The notes beneath the pieces are model-generated. The model ran no database searches. It was not told where the DNA came from and saw nothing but the letters and a program-made list of their open reading frames with translations. 64,000 bases of DNA from positions 29,807 to 93,806 of the forward strand of contig FLQS01000020.1 in assembly GCA_900078375.1 (NCBI GenBank), written 5' to 3'. Below, one piece after another: positions 1 through 9,540 of the stretch (its first letter is position 1; each line of letters opens with the position of its first letter). Origin of the DNA: an uncultured Mycobacterium sp. Lineage in GTDB: Bacteria > Actinomycetota > Actinomycetes > Mycobacteriales > Mycobacteriaceae. Both the position numbers and the translations under genes were made by a program.

Positions 1-593
1 GCGAAGGTGGCCCCGAAACGGCCCGACGCCGCGATCAAGCAGGCGGTCTTCTCGTAGACCACCTTCAGGTAATGCTCGACCGGATCGACGCCGGACGTGT
101 TGCCCTTGGTCTCACGCATCTGGCCCGTCACCAGCTGGGCGAACGTCTCGGCGATGATGCGCACCGCGTCCGGGCCAAGCCGGCTGACCAGCCGCGACGC
201 CGTCGCGAACAGATAGTCGCCGGCCAGGATCGCGATGTTGTTGCCCCAGCGGGCGTTGGCACTGGGCGCCCCGCGGCGCATCTGCGCCTCGTCCATCACG
301 TCGTCGTGATACAGCGTCGCCAGGTGCACCAGCTCGATCACCGCACCGGCCACCGTCACCTGCCAGGCGTCCGGATCGGGGCCGATCTGCGCCGAGAGCA
401 CGGTGAACAGCGGCCGGAACCGCTTGCCGCCGGCCTCGAAGAGATGCACCACGGCCTCGGTCATCAGCTCGTCACCGCCGCGCAGTTCGGTGCTCATGAG
501 CTCTTCGACACGGCCCACCCCGTCGCGGACACTCTTGGCGAACGCGGGGTCACCAAAGTCCACCCCTGCTACCACCGTCGCCGGAGTACTCAC
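1..593 (-). CDS. grcC1: Polyprenyl diphosphate synthase GrcC1, 3' end outside window
   Basis: Trans-type prenyl elongase that condenses isopentenyl diphosphate units into a long all-trans chain; next to menJ it most likely makes the menaquinone tail. The first 197 residues are present, and the gene runs off the left edge. GGKRFRP lies at about 55-61 and the first aspartate-rich motif, DDVMD, at 97-101; the second lies outside. The GTG start was chosen because the N-terminus (VSTPATVVAGVD) matches the M. tuberculosis GrcC1 start as I remember it, and a -10-like hexamer sits 6 nt upstream. It is divergent from menJ, with only 20 bp between the two start codons. Family certain; chain length is inferred. 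Confidence 0.93.
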   Translation of the reverse strand, partial: MSTPATVVAGVDFGDPAFAKSVRDGVGRVEELMSTELRGGDELMTEAVVHLFEAGGKRFRPLFTVLSAQIGPDPDAWQVTVAGAVIELVHLATLYHDDVMDEAQMRRGAPSANARWGNNIAILAGDYLFATASRLVSRLGPDAVRIIAETFAQLVTGQMRETKGNTSGVDPVEHYLKVVYEKTACLIAASGRFGATF

Positions 594-599
594 CCTGCC

Positions 600-605
600 A
601 ACATA
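600..605 (-). promoter_or_regulatory. -10 hexamer for leaderless grcC1 start
   Basis: On the minus strand TATGTT is followed by 6 nt and then the GTG start of grcC1, with no ribosome binding site between them. This is the TANNNT-(6-8 nt)-start layout typical of leaderless mycobacterial transcripts. It lies inside the 20-bp gap shared with menJ. Confidence 0.5.
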
Positions 606-613
606 CTGGGAGC

Positions 614-1936
614 ATGGAAGCGGGGTCGGATGAGGTCCGGCGGGCAGGAGCGGAGCGACCCGGGGTTGAGGTCCGGCGGGCAGGAGCGGAGCGACCCGGG
701 GTTGAGGTCCTGGTCGTCGGGGCCGGACCGGCAGGTTCGGCGGCGGCCGCCTGGGCCGCCCGGCACGGCCACGACGTGCTCGTCATCGACGCCGCCGAGT
801 TTCCCCGCGACAAGCCCTGCGGCGACGGGCTGACCCCCCGCGCGGTGCTGGAGCTGCAACGCCTCGGACTCGGTGACTGGCTCGACGGCCACATCCGCCA
901 CCGCGGGCTGCGGCTGTCGGGGTTCGGCGCCGAGGTCGAGGTGCCCTGGCCCGGACCGTCGTTCCCCTCTGGCGGCTCCGCCGTTCCCCGCACCGAACTC
1001 GACGACCGGATCCGCAAGGTCGCCGAGGACGCCGGGGCGTCGATGCTGCTCGGCGTGAAAGCCGTTGATGTGTCTGTTGATTCACGCGGACTGGTGGACG
1101 CGGTGATCCTGGCCGACGGATCGCGGGTGTCGTGCCGCTGGGTGATCGTGGCCGACGGGGCGCGCTCCCCGTTCGGTCGGGTGCTGGGCCGCCAGTGGCA
1201 CCAGGAGACCGTCTACGGGGTGGCCGTGCGCGGGTATCTGGCCTCGCCACGGTCCTCGGAGCCGTGGATCTCCTCGGACCTGGAACTGCGTTCGCCCGCC
1301 GGCGGTGCCGGCAATCGAGCCGGAGCCGGCCAGGTGCTGCCCGGTTACGGCTGGATCTTCCCGCTCGGCAACGGCGAGGTGAATATCGGCGTCGGCGCGC
1401 TGGCCACCGCCAAGCGGCCCGCCGATGTGGCGTTGCGACCGCTGATCAAGCACTACACCGATCTGAAGCGGGCGTCCTGGGGGTTTGAGGGCGCGCCGCG
1501 CGCGGTGTCCTCGGCGCTGTTGCCGATGGGCGGGGCGGTCTCCGGGGTGGCCGGACCGAACTGGATGCTCATCGGGGACGCCGCGGCGTGTGTGAACCCG
1601 CTCAACGGCGAGGGCATCGACTACGGGCTGGAGACCGGGCGGCTGGCCGCCGAGATCCTGGGCTCCGGGGATCTGTCGCTGGCGTGGCCTGCGGTTCTGC
1701 AAGCGCACTACGGCCGGGGCTTCTCGGTGGCACGCCGCCTGGGGCTGCTGCTGACGCTGCCGCGGTTCCTGCCGCTGACCGGGCCGATCGCGATGCGCTC
1801 TCGCCGGATGATGGGCGTCGCCGTGCGGGTGATGGGCAACTTGGTGACCGACGAGGACGCCGACCTGGTGGCGCGGGCGTGGCGGGTGGCGGGGCTTGGC
1901 TCGCGAATCGTGGACCGGCGCAAGCCGTTCACCTGA
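614..1936 (+). CDS. menJ: Menaquinone reductase MenJ (geranylgeranyl reductase family)
   Basis: FAD-dependent reductase of the geranylgeranyl reductase family; the M. tuberculosis homologue Rv0561c saturates one isoprene unit of menaquinone-9. The Rossmann motif GAGPAG is at 36-41, the family motif PCGDG at 68-72, and the second flavin motif GDAAACVNPLNGEG near residues 320-335. The 440 residues exceed the usual length of about 410 because the N-terminus carries two copies of a 12-residue repeat (7-18 and 19-30) from a 36-bp tandem DNA duplication. No other ATG, GTG or TTG start precedes the FAD motif. It is divergent from grcC1. Function is well supported by family and context. Confidence 0.93.
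   Translation: MEAGSDEVRRAGAERPGVEVRRAGAERPGVEVLVVGAGPAGSAAAAWAARHGHDVLVIDAAEFPRDKPCGDGLTPRAVLELQRLGLGDWLDGHIRHRGLRLSGFGAEVEVPWPGPSFPSGGSAVPRTELDDRIRKVAEDAGASMLLGVKAVDVSVDSRGLVDAVILADGSRVSCRWVIVADGARSPFGRVLGRQWHQETVYGVAVRGYLASPRSSEPWISSDLELRSPAGGAGNRAGAGQVLPGYGWIFPLGNGEVNIGVGALATAKRPADVALRPLIKHYTDLKRASWGFEGAPRAVSSALLPMGGAVSGVAGPNWMLIGDAAACVNPLNGEGIDYGLETGRLAAEILGSGDLSLAWPAVLQAHYGRGFSVARRLGLLLTLPRFLPLTGPIAMRSRRMMGVAVRVMGNLVTDEDADLVARAWRVAGLGSRIVDRRKPFT
632..703 (+). repeat. 36-bp perfect tandem duplication inside menJ
   Basis: Two identical 36-bp units (632-667 and 668-703) are followed by the first 7 nt of a third. Being a multiple of three, the repeat keeps the frame and encodes EVRRAGAERPGV twice, just before the FAD-binding motif of MenJ. 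The unit contains the string GGAGCGGAGCGAC. Confidence 0.97.
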
Positions 1937-2034
1937 ACGACATCGGCGCAGGTCGCGCGCGTCGCCCCATCTCGAAATGACAAATTTGACAAAACTTCTT
2001 CAAATCGGGCCCGCACCGTCATAAGCTCCGCGGC

Positions 2035-3600
2035 ATGACGGATTACGACGCGATCATCGTGGGGGCTGGACACAACGGGCTGACCGCAGCGGTGGTACTG
2101 CAGCGCGCGGGCCTGCGGACCCTGTGCCTGGAGGCCAATACCTACAGCGGCGGCATGTCGGCCACCGTCGAGCTGATCGACGGGTTCAAGTACGAGATCG
2201 CCGGGTCGGTCCGCTTCCCGACCGCGCAGAAGATCAACAGCGAGCTGGGCCTGGACACCCTGCCGACGATCGAGTCGGAGATCATGTCGGTCAACCTCGG
2301 GGAAAACGGCGAGGAAGCGATGATCTTCCACAGCGACCCGATGGCGATGATGACCCATCTCAACGAGAAGCACGGCATGGACGCCGTGATGGCCATGGCC
2401 AACCTGTACGCGTGGAGCACAGGCCCCGGCAAGGCACTCGGCCGGTTCGACGCACTGGCGTTACCGAAGACCATCGACGAGATGTACGCCTGTGCCGCAG
2501 ACGAAAGCGAGCGGCGCGCCATCCACGAGATGCTGTTCGGCTCCGCGATGGACGTCGTCGACCGGTTCCTGCCCGACAAGGAGAAGCACTCCGTCATCCG
2601 CGGCATGCTGGCGTTCCTGGCGGTGAACTCCACCTACCGCGGCCCGTACACCCCAGGCAGTGCAACGTGTTTGGCGTTCGCGATGGCCATGCCCCCGGAG
2701 GGCGGCCAGATGACCACCAAACTCAAGGGTGGAATCGGTGTCCTCGCCGAGCATCTGCGCGATCTGTTCGTCGATGCCGCAGGCGAAATGCGTTACCGCG
2801 CGAAGGTCGAGCAGATCCTGGTCGAGGACGGCCACGTCACGGGGGTACGCCTCAAGGACGGCGAAGTGATCACCGCGCCCATCGTGGTGTCCAACCTCGC
2901 GCCCGAGACGACCCTGCTGGATCTCGTTGGTGCCGAACATCTTCCGTCATCACTGGTGACCCGACTCGGCGGTCGCGACCACCGGGCTTCGTTCATGCAG
3001 ATCCACTTCGCCCTGGATGGGCTGCCCCAGTACGCGGCCCCCTACGACTTCCTCAACGAGCCGGGCATGCAGATGTCGGTGGGCATGTTCGGTTCACCCG
3101 AAGAACAGCAACGCCAATGGGAGAATTGCCGTCGCGGTGAGGTACCGGACAACCCTGCGCTGTCGATCCAGATGCCGACGGTCGGCGATCCCGAGATGGC
3201 TCCCGAGGGTAAGCACGCCGCCAGTGTGTACGCCTATGCGTTCCCCATCGAGGCTCCCCGCGAGCAGCACGGTCAGCTGAAAACCGAGATGGCTCAACAG
3301 GTCATCGACAAGATCACCCGTTATGCGCCGAACTTCAAGGACATCCTGATCCGTGACATCACCTTCGCGCCGTATCACATGAACACCATGTTCGCCGCGC
3401 CCAACGGCGACTTCTGTCACGGCCTGCTGCAGCCCGAGCTGATGGGCGTGAACCGGCCCGGGCCCAAGGGGTTCATCGACGAGCCGATCCCGATCGAGGG
3501 CCTCTATCTCGGCGGTGCGGGCTGCCACGGTGGGCCGGGCATCACGTTCGTCCCGGGATACAACGCCGGCTATCAGGTGCTGGCCGACGCCGGCCGCTAG
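2035..3600 (+). CDS. Phytoene dehydrogenase-like FAD oxidoreductase
   Basis: A 521-residue flavoprotein of the phytoene desaturase/amine oxidase superfamily. The dinucleotide-binding motif VGAGHNGL is at residues 9-16, followed by the typical [14 protein letters not shown] segment, and the C-terminal flavin motif [19 protein letters not shown] lies near the end. Homologues are often annotated as carotenoid desaturase or beta-carotene ketolase, but no carotenoid genes (crtB, crtE) lie nearby, so the substrate is unknown. It stands alone downstream of menJ and converges on menG, with which it shares a CTAG stop overlap. A TTGACA hexamer upstream has no well-spaced -10 partner. Fold confident; reaction unknown. 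Confidence 0.8.
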   Translation: MTDYDAIIVGAGHNGLTAAVVLQRAGLRTLCLEANTYSGGMSATVELIDGFKYEIAGSVRFPTAQKINSELGLDTLPTIESEIMSVNLGENGEEAMIFHSDPMAMMTHLNEKHGMDAVMAMANLYAWSTGPGKALGRFDALALPKTIDEMYACAADESERRAIHEMLFGSAMDVVDRFLPDKEKHSVIRGMLAFLAVNSTYRGPYTPGSATCLAFAMAMPPEGGQMTTKLKGGIGVLAEHLRDLFVDAAGEMRYRAKVEQILVEDGHVTGVRLKDGEVITAPIVVSNLAPETTLLDLVGAEHLPSSLVTRLGGRDHRASFMQIHFALDGLPQYAAPYDFLNEPGMQMSVGMFGSPEEQQRQWENCRRGEVPDNPALSIQMPTVGDPEMAPEGKHAASVYAYAFPIEAPREQHGQLKTEMAQQVIDKITRYAPNFKDILIRDITFAPYHMNTMFAAPNGDFCHGLLQPELMGVNRPGPKGFIDEPIPIEGLYLGGAGCHGGPGITFVPGYNAGYQVLADAGR

Positions 3601-4283
3601 GCCTTGACGGCGGCGTGCAGTGCGACGATTCCGCCAGTGAGGTTGCGCCAGCGCACATCTGACCAGCCGGCATCGCGGATCTGGCCGGCCAGGGCCTTCT
3701 GGTCGGGCCACGCCCGGATGGACTCGGCCAGATAGACGTAGGCCTCGGGGTTGCTCGACACCGCACGCGCCACCCGCGGCAGCGCCTGCATCAGGTACTC
3801 CTTGTAGACGGTCGAGAACACCGGCACCACCGGCGTGGAGAACTCGCACACCACCAGCCGTCCGCCGGGCCGGGTCACCCGCGCCATCTCGCGCAGGCCC
3901 GCCGGGTGGTCGACGACGTTGCGCAGACCGAAGCTGATCGTGACCGCGTCGAACACCTCATCGGCGAACGGCAGCTTCGTCGCGTCGGCGGCCACCTTCG
4001 GCACCGGCCGCGCGGCCCCGGCCCGCAGCATGCCGACCGAGAAATCCGCGGCCACGCACCACGCACCGGAGCGGGTCAGCTCCACCGTCGACACCGCCGT
4101 GCCCGCCGCCAGGTCCAGCACCCGGTCGCCCGGTCCGATGCCCAGTGCCGCTCGCGTGGCCCGCCGCCACGAGCGGTCCTGCCCCATCGAGAGCACCGTG
4201 TTGGTGATGTCGTAGCGGCGCGCGACGGCGTCGAACATCGACGCCACATCACGGGGATCCTTGTCCAGCGTCGCGCGGCTCAC
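3597..4283 (-). CDS. menG: Demethylmenaquinone methyltransferase MenG/UbiE
   Basis: S-adenosylmethionine-dependent C-methyltransferase for the last step of menaquinone synthesis, converting demethylmenaquinone to menaquinone at the membrane. The 228 residues match the family length. SAM motif I, VLDLAAGT, is at 55-62, preceded by the UbiE signature [21 protein letters not shown] and followed by [12 protein letters not shown]. The GTG start was chosen because a TAGCGT -10 hexamer lies 7 nt upstream, indicating a leaderless message. It converges on the flavoprotein gene with a 4-bp CTAG overlap holding both stop codons. Equivalent to Rv0558. Confidence 0.96.
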   Translation of the reverse strand: MSRATLDKDPRDVASMFDAVARRYDITNTVLSMGQDRSWRRATRAALGIGPGDRVLDLAAGTAVSTVELTRSGAWCVAADFSVGMLRAGAARPVPKVAADATKLPFADEVFDAVTISFGLRNVVDHPAGLREMARVTRPGGRLVVCEFSTPVVPVFSTVYKEYLMQALPRVARAVSSNPEAYVYLAESIRAWPDQKALAGQIRDAGWSDVRWRNLTGGIVALHAAVKA

Positions 4284-4290
4284 GGTGCCG

Positions 4291-4296
4291 ACGCTA
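4291..4296 (-). promoter_or_regulatory. -10 hexamer for leaderless menG
   Basis: TAGCGT on the minus strand, 7 nt before the GTG start of menG, with no ribosome binding site between. It fits the TANNNT leaderless layout. Confidence 0.5.
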
Positions 4297-4339
4297 CCCG
4301 AGTGGGAATCACGGCCCGGCTCACGCGTTGCACACTGCC

Positions 4340-5164
4340 ATGAGTGAAAAAGTTTGGTTCATCACCGGCACATCACGTGGCTTCGGACGGGAATGGGCGA
4401 TCGGCGCCCTGGAGCACGGTGACAAGGTCGCCGCCACCGCCCGCGACACCGGCACCCTGGCCGATCTGGTCCAGACGTACGGCGACGCCATCCTGCCGAT
4501 CCAGCTCGACGTCACCGACCGGGATGCTGACTTCGCCGCGGTCAAGCTGGCCCACGATCACTTCGGACGGCTCGACATCGTGGTCAACAACGCCGGCTAC
4601 GGCCACTTCGGCTTCATCGAGGAGCTGTCCGAGAAGGACGCCCGCGACCAGCTGGAGACCAACGTGTTCGGCGCGCTGTGGATCACTCAGGCCGCGCTGC
4701 CCCTTCTGCGCGCTCAGGGCAGCGGCCACATCATTCAGGTGTCGTCGATCGGCGGCATCACCGCGTTCCCGCTCGTCGGCATCTACCACGCGTCGAAGTG
4801 GGCGCTGGAGGGCTTCTCCCAGGCACTGGCACAGGAGGTCGCGCCGTTCGGCATCCACGTGACGCTGATCGAGCCGGGTGGCTTCGACACCGATTGGTCC
4901 GGCCCCTCCTCGAAGCGATCGGTCGAGTTGCCGGACTACGCCGAGTTGCATCGCCAGGTCGACGAGATGCGCGCCACCCGCTGGGCCAAGCCGGGCAACC
5001 CCAAGGCATCGGCGACGGCGATCCGCAAAATCGTGGACGCGCCCACACCGCCGCTGCGGGCGTTCTTCGGAGAGTCGCCGCTGCAGACAGCAAAGGCCGA
5101 CTATGAGAGCCGACTTGCCAATTGGGAGCAGTGGCAGCCCGTCGCCATTGAGGCGCAGGGTTAG
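4340..5164 (+). CDS. Short-chain dehydrogenase/reductase (classical SDR)
   Basis: NAD(P)-dependent oxidoreductase of 274 residues. The cofactor motif TGTSRGFG is at 9-16, NNAG near 83-86, and the catalytic YxxxK at Tyr149/Lys153 with Ser136 upstream. The Arg in the glycine motif and the FGLIEE-like segment after NNAG are typical of oxidoreductases that act on ketones of unknown identity. An in-frame TTG lies four codons upstream; ATG was preferred. It is divergent from menG, 56 bp away, and abuts the small minus-strand gene downstream, the two stop codons lying side by side. Substrate unknown. Confidence 0.85.
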   Translation: MSEKVWFITGTSRGFGREWAIGALEHGDKVAATARDTGTLADLVQTYGDAILPIQLDVTDRDADFAAVKLAHDHFGRLDIVVNNAGYGHFGFIEELSEKDARDQLETNVFGALWITQAALPLLRAQGSGHIIQVSSIGGITAFPLVGIYHASKWALEGFSQALAQEVAPFGIHVTLIEPGGFDTDWSGPSSKRSVELPDYAELHRQVDEMRATRWAKPGNPKASATAIRKIVDAPTPPLRAFFGESPLQTAKADYESRLANWEQWQPVAIEAQG

Positions 5165-5329
5165 CTACATCGCGTGGGCGTCGACTCTCGGCAATTGACG
5201 CGCGCGACTCGCCATCCGTTCGCTGAGGTGAATCAGCCGATCCTCGTGTCCAGCGGGCATGGTGTAAGCCAACTTACGGAGTTCTAGGGCAAATTCACTG
5301 AGATCTTGGCGATACGACGCGTCGCTCAT
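5165..5329 (-). CDS. Small conserved-looking hydrophilic protein
   Basis: A 54-residue, charged, probably helical protein with no cysteine, signal peptide or membrane segment (SEFALELRKLAY and LIHLSERMASRAR are its amphipathic stretches). The ATG chosen is preceded by a GGGGGA purine stretch about 6 nt away; another in-frame ATG at 5365 would give 66 residues. Its stop codon abuts that of the SDR gene, as expected for a real convergent gene. I do not recognise a family and cannot assign a role. Confidence 0.5.
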   Translation of the reverse strand: MSDASYRQDLSEFALELRKLAYTMPAGHEDRLIHLSERMASRARQLPRVDAHAM

Positions 5330-5463
5330 CGGCCGTCCCCCGTCGTGGAGAGGTGGTGTTGACATTTGCTGTTAGCGTTCCCCCGCTTGGCATTAAGTCT
5401 GCTCCAGACCCCCGGGTATGGAAAGGTTTCTCAGGAACAATTAAGGGTTGAGTACGGCGTGCC

Positions 5464-6603
5464 TCAGGCTGCGCGGGTACGTCGGCGACGGCGTCCGGCA
5501 ACGCGCACCGCCTCGTAGTGACCGATCAGCTCTTCGCAGATCGCCGGCCACGTCCGGCCGAGCACGCTGCGACGGGCGGCCAGTGAATAGCGCGCCCGCT
5601 CGTCGAGCAGATGGTCCACCGACTGCGGCAGTCGCGCCTCGAATTCGTCGACCCCGAGCAACAGTCCGGTCCGGTACGGCGCCACGAGGTCACGCGGGCC
5701 ACCGGCGTTGGGCGCGATGACCGGCACTCCGGACGCCATCGCCTCCTGTACGACCTGACAGAAGGTTTCATGCTCACCCGGATGGACGAACACGTCCATG
5801 CTCGCGTAGGCGGCGGACAGCTGCTGCCCGTAGAGGGCCCCGGTGAACACCGCCGACGGCAGCAGCGCCTGCAGTTTGTCGCGGTCGACACCGTCACCGA
5901 CGATGACCAGCTGCAGGTCGTCGCGGCGGGCCAGCACCGCCAGCCGTTCGACATGTTTCTCCGGCGCGAGCCGGCCGACGAAGCCGACGATCGGCTTGCC
6001 CGCCGGGGACCACCGCGCGCGCAGCTCGCCGTTGCGTGCCGACGGAGCGAAGCCGGTGAGGTCGACGCCGCGGGCCCATTGATGCACGCGTGGGATGCCG
6101 TGGGCGGCAAGGTCTTCCATCGATGCGGTGGACGGCGCCAAGGTGCGGTCGGCACGCGAATGCAGGTGCCGCGTCCACGCCCAGGCCGCCTTGGAGGCGG
6201 CACCTATGCCATAGCTTTCGGCGAACCCGGCGACGTCGGTCTGGAAAACGGCCACCGTCGGCACGCCGAGCAACCGCGCGGCCTGCAGCCCGCCGTAACC
6301 CAGCAGCGCCGGCGAGGCCAGGTGGACCACATGCGGATCGAAGCCGCGCAGCACCCGAATCATGCCTGGTCGTGGCACACCCAGCGGCAGGGACGTCACT
6401 TTGGGGAACATCTTCGACGGGACCCGGTGCACCCGGATTCCGTCGTGGACACGCTCGGCCGCCGGCTCACCGCGTGGGGTATCCGGGGCGATGACGAGCG
6501 CTTCATGACCCGTGCGGCGGAGATGCTCCAGCACCCGCAGCACCGAATTGGTTACTCCGTTGACGTTGGGCAAAAACGACTCGGCGACAATCGCAACGCG
6601 CAC
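5464..6603 (-). CDS. mgtA: GT4 alpha-mannosyltransferase, MgtA type
   Basis: GT-B fold glycosyltransferase of family 4, 379 residues, equivalent to Rv0557 (MgtA, formerly PimB), which adds mannose to a glucuronosyl-diacylglycerol acceptor on the way to lipomannan-type glycolipids. The N-terminal acceptor motif [14 protein letters not shown] and the C-terminal donor region [22 protein letters not shown] with the EX7E motif are both present. The GTG start ([10 protein letters not shown]) matches the family; a longer reading frame would run into the divergent lipoprotein gene. The C-terminus is strongly basic (GRRRRRTR), consistent with membrane contact. Function inferred from homology and synteny. 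Confidence 0.88.
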   Translation of the reverse strand: MRVAIVAESFLPNVNGVTNSVLRVLEHLRRTGHEALVIAPDTPRGEPAAERVHDGIRVHRVPSKMFPKVTSLPLGVPRPGMIRVLRGFDPHVVHLASPALLGYGGLQAARLLGVPTVAVFQTDVAGFAESYGIGAASKAAWAWTRHLHSRADRTLAPSTASMEDLAAHGIPRVHQWARGVDLTGFAPSARNGELRARWSPAGKPIVGFVGRLAPEKHVERLAVLARRDDLQLVIVGDGVDRDKLQALLPSAVFTGALYGQQLSAAYASMDVFVHPGEHETFCQVVQEAMASGVPVIAPNAGGPRDLVAPYRTGLLLGVDEFEARLPQSVDHLLDERARYSLAARRSVLGRTWPAICEELIGHYEAVRVAGRRRRRTRAA

Positions 6604-6680
6604 ACAACGAGGGTTGCAGCGACGCCTGTCAGGGAGGTTGCGACCAGGCATACACGACACGAAAAACTGGTGGAACGGGG

Positions 6681-6686
6681 TACCGT
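6681..6686 (+). promoter_or_regulatory. -10 hexamer for leaderless lipoprotein gene
   Basis: TACCGT ends 6 nt before the ATG of the CxxC lipoprotein gene, with no ribosome binding site between; it fits the TANNNT leaderless pattern. Confidence 0.45.
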
Positions 6687-6692
6687 GCGAGC

Positions 6693-7355
6693 ATGCGGTA
6701 CTGGTCGGTGGTCGTGGTGGCATTGCTGATGCTAGTTGCCGGCTGCAGCAAGGAGATCGCCGGTGTGGCACAGGTGGATCCGCGCGGGCCGGGGACCGCG
6801 CTGAGCAAGGACGGCTTCGGCATTATGGCCGGCGATCCGAACGCACCGGTGCACATCGAGATCTACACCGAACCGCAATGCAACCACTGTGCAGATCTGC
6901 AGAAGGATTTCGGCGACGAGTTGTCCCGGTACATGAACCTCGGCCAACTCGTCGTCACCTACCGGCCGTTGACATTCCTGGACGACAAGCCCGGCGGCTA
7001 TTCCGATCGGGTGAGCAACGCGATGTTCCTGGCGGCCGGACCGGAAACGTCAGCCAAGGCGTTTCAGGCGTTCGTCCAAGACCTTTGGGGCCACCAGGAC
7101 TCCCGCGGCAAGGGGCCCACCGACACCGAAATCGCCGATATGGCCCGGGAAAGCGGTGTGGCGCTGACGGCGGTCGAGGCGATGCGGGCGGGCAAGCCCG
7201 CGCTGGACCTGACCGAGATGGCCGACACCAACTTCGAGTATCTCTACGAGATCGACCCGATCAACACCGGTACCCCAACGGTATTCGACCTGACCAAGAA
7301 CAAGGCAGTCGATATCTACGACAACAACTGGCTGTCCAAGTTGATGTCGGCCTGA
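6693..7355 (+). CDS. DsbA-like thioredoxin-fold lipoprotein
   Basis: A 220-residue exported lipoprotein with a short positive N-terminus, a hydrophobic core and a lipobox ending at Cys18 (LVAGC). The mature part is a thioredoxin/DsbA-like domain beginning [16 protein letters not shown], with a CNHC active site at 63-66 and a probable cis-proline loop TGTPTVFDL near residue 200. The two active-site cysteines imply thiol oxidoreductase or disulfide exchange activity on the outer face of the membrane; partners are unknown. It is divergent from mgtA and overlaps the convergent DUF3592 gene by 40 bp. Role inferred from fold. Confidence 0.82.
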   Translation: MRYWSVVVVALLMLVAGCSKEIAGVAQVDPRGPGTALSKDGFGIMAGDPNAPVHIEIYTEPQCNHCADLQKDFGDELSRYMNLGQLVVTYRPLTFLDDKPGGYSDRVSNAMFLAAGPETSAKAFQAFVQDLWGHQDSRGKGPTDTEIADMARESGVALTAVEAMRAGKPALDLTEMADTNFEYLYEIDPINTGTPTVFDLTKNKAVDIYDNNWLSKLMSA

Positions 7356-7840
7356 GCCAGCCGGCGCTCCAGCACCACCAGACCGGTCAGCACCAGCCCG
7401 CCGATCAGCCAGGCCACCACCGCGATCGAGCCGGCCGGGATGATCGCCAGCGCGGCGGTACGGTGTTGCACCCGAACCAGATCCGGGTTGTTGCGGTCGT
7501 ATTCGACGTAGATGCGCATCCCCTCGGCCAGCTCCGAGGGGTAGAGCACGCCGAGTTCGGGACGGTAGGTGATGCGGTCGGGCGTGACGAACTCGATCGT
7601 CGAGCGGCGGGGTCCGGCCGAGAGCACCTCGGCCTGAGCAACCCCCATGTTGCGTTCGATCTGGCGATCGTTGCGCCACGCGCCGGCCACCAGCAGCACG
7701 GACTGCAGGGTGACCAGACCCACCAAAATCCACACCGCACACTTGCTCCAGCGCAACAGCTTTCGCTGCGTGGTGTCGGCAAGGTCGGGATTGCGCCGAG
7801 GCAGAGCTGGTTTCAGCAAGGCGAGCAGGTGGGCGATCAC
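7316..7840 (-). CDS. DUF3592-like membrane protein (Rv0556-type)
   Basis: A 174-residue protein with two membrane helices (roughly 32-52 and 140-160) flanking an extracytoplasmic beta-rich region with the DUF3592-like motif [14 protein letters not shown]. The GTG start overlaps the menD stop codon as GTGA, so translation is probably coupled to menD; the M. tuberculosis order menD-Rv0556 is the same. Function unknown, though conserved linkage suggests a link to the quinone pathway or merely shared expression. Its 3' end overlaps the convergent lipoprotein gene by 40 bp. Confidence 0.8.
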   Translation of the reverse strand: MIAHLLALLKPALPRRNPDLADTTQRKLLRWSKCAVWILVGLVTLQSVLLVAGAWRNDRQIERNMGVAQAEVLSAGPRRSTIEFVTPDRITYRPELGVLYPSELAEGMRIYVEYDRNNPDLVRVQHRTAALAIIPAGSIAVVAWLIGGLVLTGLVVLERRLAQADINLDSQLLS

Positions 7841-9465
7841 AGCGCCGCCCTGATCGCGGCGTGCAACTGCCGCAGCGACGACCGGTCGGCCTTGACCTCG
7901 AGCACCCGCATTCCTTCGTGTGATTCGGCGAGCGCGGGGCCGAGCTGATCGACTTCGATCTGGCGGGCATCGATGTGGTAGGCGCGGCACAGCGCGCCGA
8001 CGTCGACATCGTGCGGTGTGCCGAAGATCCGCGACGACACGTCGGAGAAGCGTGGGTCGCCCTGCTCGAGCAGCTCGAAGATGCCACCGCCGTTGTCGTT
8101 GGACACCACGATCGTCAGGTTCTTCGGCGTCGGCTCGGTGGGACCGATCAGCAGCCCCGAGCTGTCGTGCACGAACGTCAGGTCACCGATCAACCCGACG
8201 GTGCGGCCCGAATGTGCCAGGGCCGCACCGATGATCGTCGACACCGTGCCGTCGATCCCGGCCACCCCGCGGTTGGACCGCACCTTCACACCCTCGGTGT
8301 TCAGCCCGACCAGAGCCGCGTCGCGCACCGGGTTGGATGCGCCGAGTACGAGCTGATCCCCCGGGCGCACCGCGTCGGCCACCGCCGCCGCCACGTGCAG
8401 ACCGGTGGTCAGCGGATGGGCGGCCAGCTGGTCGCGCACGGCGGCCATCGCCTGCCGGTTGGCTTCCGCGCAGCGCTGCAGCCAGGCCGGGTCTGGGGTG
8501 CCGCTGGTCTCGGCCCGGGTCCCGGTGGCCTGCGAGTTGCCCGAGACATCGGGCCAGCGAGGGCCGGTGGTCAGCGCGAACACCGGCACCGAGGAGTCCG
8601 CCAGCAGCGACGACACCGTCCGGTGCAGGGTGGGGCGGCCCAGCATGATCACCTGGCGGGGCCGCAGCAGCGGCAGCGCGAACGGGTGCAGCGGGGTGAC
8701 GGCGTGCGGCGCGGTCGGCTCGGCGACCGTGGGCAGCCCGGCCAGGTTGGGGTGCACACCGGCACCGTGCCCGGCGATCACCACGGTGTCGGGGGTGACG
8801 TCGATGTCCAGGGGCTGGTCGAAGACCACCGGCGGGTTGTAGGTCCACGGCCTGCCATCGGGCCGGCCGGGTGGAAAGTCGGCGGGGTCCGGATCTCCAG
8901 CACCTGGCACCAGCGGCTCGCGCAGCGGGATGTCGAATTGCACCGGGCCGGCATTGGCGGTGCGGGCGCCGGTGGCCGCGGCCAGCACACGGCAGGTGGC
9001 CGAGCGCCACTGCGCGTTGAGCTCATCCAGCTTGTCCGGTACATCTTCGGCGAGGCCGAGGCTGATCGCCGTCCGAACCTGGGTGCCGAAGTAGCCGAGC
9101 TGCTCGAAGGTCTGGTTGGCGCCGGTGCCCAGCAGCTCGTAGGGGCGGTTGGCCGACAGCACGATCAGCGGCACGCGGGCGTAGTTGGCTTCCACGACAG
9201 CGGGTCCCATGTTGGCCACCGCGGTGCCCGACGTCATCGCCACACACACCGGGGCGCGCTCGGCCACCGCCAAACCGATGGCCAGAAAGCCGGCAGTGCG
9301 CTCGTCGATGCGGACGTGCAGGCGAAGCCGGCCGGCGCGGTCGGCGTCGGACAGCGCGAAGGCCAGCGGGGCGTTACGTGAGCCGGGACACAGGACGACG
9401 TCGCGGACGCCGCCACGAATCAATTCGTCGACGACGACACGAGCCTGGGCCGTCGATGGGTTCAC
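7837..9465 (-). CDS. menD: SEPHCHC synthase MenD
   Basis: Thiamine-diphosphate enzyme (542 residues) that joins isochorismate and 2-oxoglutarate in the first committed step of menaquinone synthesis. The N-terminal PYR domain carries the signature [16 protein letters not shown] near 20-35, and the C-terminal PP domain has [13 protein letters not shown] with the ThDP/Mg motif. The arginine-rich DHNA regulatory site described for the M. tuberculosis enzyme could not be assigned residue by residue. GTG start with a short upstream gap. It is co-directional with the hydrolase and DJ-1 genes and coupled downstream to the DUF3592 gene. Confidence 0.97.
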   Translation of the reverse strand: MNPSTAQARVVVDELIRGGVRDVVLCPGSRNAPLAFALSDADRAGRLRLHVRIDERTAGFLAIGLAVAERAPVCVAMTSGTAVANMGPAVVEANYARVPLIVLSANRPYELLGTGANQTFEQLGYFGTQVRTAISLGLAEDVPDKLDELNAQWRSATCRVLAAATGARTANAGPVQFDIPLREPLVPGAGDPDPADFPPGRPDGRPWTYNPPVVFDQPLDIDVTPDTVVIAGHGAGVHPNLAGLPTVAEPTAPHAVTPLHPFALPLLRPRQVIMLGRPTLHRTVSSLLADSSVPVFALTTGPRWPDVSGNSQATGTRAETSGTPDPAWLQRCAEANRQAMAAVRDQLAAHPLTTGLHVAAAVADAVRPGDQLVLGASNPVRDAALVGLNTEGVKVRSNRGVAGIDGTVSTIIGAALAHSGRTVGLIGDLTFVHDSSGLLIGPTEPTPKNLTIVVSNDNGGGIFELLEQGDPRFSDVSSRIFGTPHDVDVGALCRAYHIDARQIEVDQLGPALAESHEGMRVLEVKADRSSLRQLHAAIRAAL

Positions 9466-9540
9466 AACTACAGCGTGTCACAGCGCGCCATTTGCCCCCC
9501 AAAGGGCTCTAGACCGCCGGAGCCGCTCCGGCCGGCGACA

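Noticed and set aside
72..833. Long plus-strand open frame across the start of the window
   Set aside because: It is antisense to grcC1 and runs into menJ; high GC keeps antisense frames open. The minus-strand product matches GrcC1 closely.
1986..1991. TTGACA as -35 of the phytoene-dehydrogenase-like gene
   Set aside because: No -10-like hexamer occurs 16-19 bp downstream.
5357..5394. Plus-strand TTGACA/CATTAA promoter near 5.4 kb
   Set aside because: The spacing is about 20 bp and there is no plus-strand gene to drive.
6604..6771. N-terminal extension of the mgtA reading frame
   Set aside because: It would overlap the divergent lipoprotein gene and adds residues without homology; the GTG at 6603 matches the family start.
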